A stretch of 7,518 nucleotides of DNA from a bacterium (GTDB lineage: Bacteria; Zixibacteria; MSB-5A5; GN15; FEB-12): positions 1 to 7,518 of the forward strand of contig DAOWIM010000329.1 in NCBI GenBank assembly GCA_030640905.1, read 5' to 3'. The notes under the pieces are model-generated. The model saw nothing but the letters and a program-made list of their open reading frames with translations. It was not told where the DNA came from and made no database searches. Position numbers and translations under genes: made by a program. This document shows positions 6,101 through 7,518 of this stretch, piece after piece. Position 1 is the first letter of the stretch. Each line of letters begins with the position of its first letter.

Positions 6101-7099
6101 ATGTGTGATAAGAGAATGATGGTAATTCGAACGAATGACTCAGAGAAGCAGTGGCTCCAGAGTGAATTGAAGGGTGGTCGACTTCGCCAGGGCTGGGGTA
6201 TTACCGGTATGCAACTTGAAGATCACGGGGAACCGGTTCCACTCTCTGAGTGGGAAGCCAGGTATTCCAAAAGCGCGAAGGAAATCTGGGCTCGGGAGCC
6301 CGGGCCAGGTGAGGCTCTTAAACGTTTCAGGATACTGAGCCCTATGACAGATCTCAGGGCAGGCGATATAGTGGTGATCCCCAAGATGCCATCGTGGGAT
6401 AAGTTTACCATTGCATCAGTCAAAGGAAAGTACTGGTTTGACGCAGACAGAGGACCGAAGGATTATGGTCACGTTATTCCAGTGGATTCAGATTGTATGA
6501 AAGAAACCCCATATTTTTCCTCGATAGAGTCAAGGCTTATCGTGAAGAAACTTAGAGGGTATCAGTGTGCCGTGAACAATGTTTGGGACTCAAGGTTTGT
6601 TAAAGCTATCGAGAAACTTGTCAGATTAGATCCTGTACCAATAAAGAAAGCGATCATCGCTATATACTCTGATATCAAAGAACCTCTGATTCAAGAGTCT
6701 TTGAATCAAATTCGTCATCTTACCTATGCTGACCTTGAAGAACTTGTTAAGAAGGCATTTGAGGCAGCTGGTTATCAATTCGTTAGGAAGCACTATTACG
6801 ATAACAAAGGTGGTGATGCCGACTTAGTTTTCGATCGCAACTTGCCACTAGTTTCAGAGATTTCAGAGCTAGCCTTAACTGTATTTATTCAGGTAAAACA
6901 GAAAAGCGGTAAAGATGCGGATGACCTTGATGGAGTAGAACAACTTGTCAAGATATCAGCAAATAATCCCCAGAGTGTTAGAATTCTGATTTCGACCGCC
7001 GATGGGTTTAGTGATAACTGCAAGAACAGGGCTGGAGAAGAACAGGTTACCTTGGTGTCAGGGTTGGAAACCGCAGAATTCCTTATGCGGTATCTCTAA
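6101..7099 (+). CDS. Mrr-like restriction endonuclease-domain protein with an unidentified N-terminal domain
   Basis: This protein has 332 residues. The C-terminal part (about 205-332) looks like an Mrr-type PD-(D/E)xK nuclease: E214 in ADLEELV, then EAAGYQFVRK, GGDADLVF with D239 and D241, and the strand FIQVKQK with Q264 and K266 as the QxK half of the active site. Mrr-family enzymes cut foreign DNA, often methylated DNA. The N-terminal part (1-150) begins with GGRLRQGWG (25-33) and contains a likely beta-barrel (AGDIVVIPKMPSWDKFTIASVKGKY, 87-111, then KDYGHVIPVD). I cannot name this domain; a modified-base or nucleic-acid reader is a guess from the gene's partner domain. By hand count 6721-6780 is 40% G+C against 55% in 3781-3840, suggesting acquisition. 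It has its own promoter, and no methylase or helicase is adjacent in the window. Confidence 0.78.
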   Translation: MCDKRMMVIRTNDSEKQWLQSELKGGRLRQGWGITGMQLEDHGEPVPLSEWEARYSKSAKEIWAREPGPGEALKRFRILSPMTDLRAGDIVVIPKMPSWDKFTIASVKGKYWFDADRGPKDYGHVIPVDSDCMKETPYFSSIESRLIVKKLRGYQCAVNNVWDSRFVKAIEKLVRLDPVPIKKAIIAIYSDIKEPLIQESLNQIRHLTYADLEELVKKAFEAAGYQFVRKHYYDNKGGDADLVFDRNLPLVSEISELALTVFIQVKQKSGKDADDLDGVEQLVKISANNPQSVRILISTADGFSDNCKNRAGEEQVTLVSGLETAEFLMRYL

Positions 7100-7144
7100 C
7101 TCTACACGGGTACCCCAACTAACAGGTGGATTCACAGTTGCGCA

Positions 7145-7174
7145 GGGTCCTAGGGCGCGGAGCGCGCGAGACCC
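7145..7174. repeat. G+C-rich imperfect hairpin
   Basis: Outer arms GGGTC (7145-7149) and GACCC (7170-7174) enclose an inner hairpin GCGCG-GAG-CGCGC (7155-7167). The composition differs sharply from the adjoining low-G+C gene and suggests a dispersed intergenic repeat. Confidence 0.4.
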
Positions 7175-7245
7175 GGCGCTTGATGGGCGAGGGCGGCCCT
7201 GAGAATTTGGTGACAGCTCACCCCAAACACCTATGAAAGAGCCAC

Positions 7246-7267
7246 CCACCCGCTCTTAAACGGGTGG
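7246..7267. repeat. Hairpin CCACCCG / CGGGTGG
   Basis: Seven-base arms (7246-7252 and 7261-7267) close an 8-base loop. An alternative pairing exists because CCACCC occurs twice on the left side (GCCACCC 7241-7247 with GGGTGGC 7262-7268). No T-run follows on either strand, so it is more likely a REP-like repeat than an intrinsic terminator. Confidence 0.45.
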
Positions 7268-7298
7268 CTTGCCACGCATAAGCCAGTGGATTGCTACC

Positions 7299-7343
7299 GT
7301 CATCTCGAGCGTGGGCCTGTCCTGAGCGAAGACGAAGGGTGAC
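7299..7343. repeat. Possible dispersed intergenic repeat bounded by GTCA / TGAC
   Basis: GTCATCT (7299-7305) can pair with GGGTGAC (7337-7343), with wobble pairs. The interior GAGC...GAGCGAAGACGAAGG resembles small repeats scattered between genes in several candidate-phylum genomes. That resemblance is from memory, and no second copy is in this window. Confidence 0.3.
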
Positions 7344-7397
7344 ATTCAGAGTGTGCAGTTGGCTTAGGTGTTCGGCTTCGCAACGTCCTATCTAAAT

Positions 7398-7432
7398 CAG
7401 GCATAGCCTGTTAAACTTTGACCACTTTGGTC
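7398..7432. repeat. Tandem pair of small hairpins
   Basis: CAGGC-ATA-GCCTG (7398-7410) and GACCA-CTT-TGGTC (7420-7432) each have 5-base perfect arms and a 3-base loop and are 9 bases apart. Paired small hairpins occur near the ends of some transposable elements, but they are short enough to be chance. Confidence 0.35.
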
Positions 7433-7446
7433 GGTTTGGCGACAAT
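7418..7446 (+). promoter_or_regulatory. Weak sigma70-like promoter for a gene beyond the right edge
   Basis: TTGACC (7418-7423, 5 of 6) and GACAAT (7441-7446, 4 of 6) are separated by 17 bases. A small hairpin (7420-7432) overlaps the -35 box. No coding start follows before the window ends. Confidence 0.22.
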
Positions 7447-7464
7447 CTTACGAAGCGCAATGAA

Positions 7465-7485
7465 GTTCCCCCTGTTTAGTGGACA
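7465..7485 (-). mobile_element. Possible insertion-sequence terminal inverted repeat
   Basis: Read on the minus strand from 7485 inward, the sequence begins TGTCCACTAAACAGGGGGAA, which resembles terminal repeats of IS3- or IS481-type elements. The orientation would place the element to the left, in the gene-free region. No matching left end, target duplication or transposase was found, so this would be a remnant at best. Confidence 0.22.
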
Positions 7486-7513
7486 CATGAAGAAGCCATG
7501 ATATATTGGTTTC

Positions 7514-7518
7514 AGGAG
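7514..7518 (+). promoter_or_regulatory. AGGAG at the right edge, possible RBS of the next gene
   Basis: AGGAG ends exactly at the window border after an A+T-rich stretch. A plus-strand gene may start within about 10 bases outside the window. Confidence 0.3.

Larger units (their letters stand above)
7100..7518. other. Gene-free right-end region with palindromic repeats
   Basis: About 420 bases lack any convincing coding frame. The stretch holds several hairpins, a possible insertion-sequence end and weak promoter/RBS signals near the right edge, listed separately. No T-tailed terminator was found after the Mrr-like gene; the palindrome GGGTACCC at 7108-7115 is too short to be one. Confidence 0.6.

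Noticed and set aside
7002..7249. Short frames on both strands across the end of the Mrr-like gene and the hairpins (7002-7202 plus, 7058-7249 minus)
   Set aside because: They overlap the real gene in other frames and run through palindromic G+C-rich repeats; no domain or RBS supports them.
7411..7518. Minus-strand frame open from the right edge to TAA at 7411, ending with a basic tail (RKIVAKPTKVVKV)
   Set aside because: Only 35 codons are visible, a length often open by chance; no family was recognised and it conflicts with the repeat and IS-like signals there. It could still be a C-terminus from outside the window.

Overview
The window looks like chromosomal DNA of an uncultured Gram-negative bacterium. 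Supporting signs are a Sec signal peptide on a large secreted protein, ordinary Shine-Dalgarno sites, sigma70-like -35/-10 pairs with 17-base spacers, mid-range G+C, and intergenic spaces rich in palindromic repeats. The style recalls FCB-group candidate phyla such as Zixibacteria, but this is an impression and no marker gene proves it. No rRNA, tRNA, CRISPR array or complete transposase gene was found.

Layout. (1) 1-697, minus: 5' part of a secreted protein, probably the N-terminal region of a peptidase M1-like protein, running off the left edge. (2) 756-1328, minus: a small NadR/AAA_28-like P-loop ATPase or kinase. (3) 1386-1435: a control region with a palindrome and a sigma70-like promoter. 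(4) 1460-4743, plus: a tight three-gene operon of an M24 Xaa-Pro-type metallopeptidase, a Nudix hydrolase whose start overlaps the previous stop by one base, and a MurJ/MviN-superfamily lipid flippase that lacks three of the four essential MurJ arginines. (5) 4743-4954: a gene-free gap made of nested inverted repeats between convergent genes. (6) 4955-5905, minus: a bacterial homologue of D-glucuronyl C5-epimerase, with an out-of-frame partial duplication across its 3' end. (7) 5928-5978: two divergent promoters that share one -35 box. (8) 6101-7099, plus: a lower-G+C gene with a C-terminal Mrr-like nuclease domain and an unidentified N-terminal domain, preceded by a 5' leader with a possible short upstream ORF. 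(9) 7100-7518: gene-free DNA with several hairpins, a possible insertion-sequence end, and promoter/RBS-like signals for a gene beyond the right edge.

How the genes may work together. The flippase and the epimerase could both serve surface glycan production, but they are in separate convergent transcription units, so the link is weak. The peptidase, Nudix enzyme and P-loop protein look like housekeeping or salvage genes. The Mrr-like gene looks like an acquired solitary modification-dependent (type IV-like) restriction or defence gene. It is the best candidate here for something incompletely described, especially given its N-terminal domain and its promoter shared with the epimerase gene.
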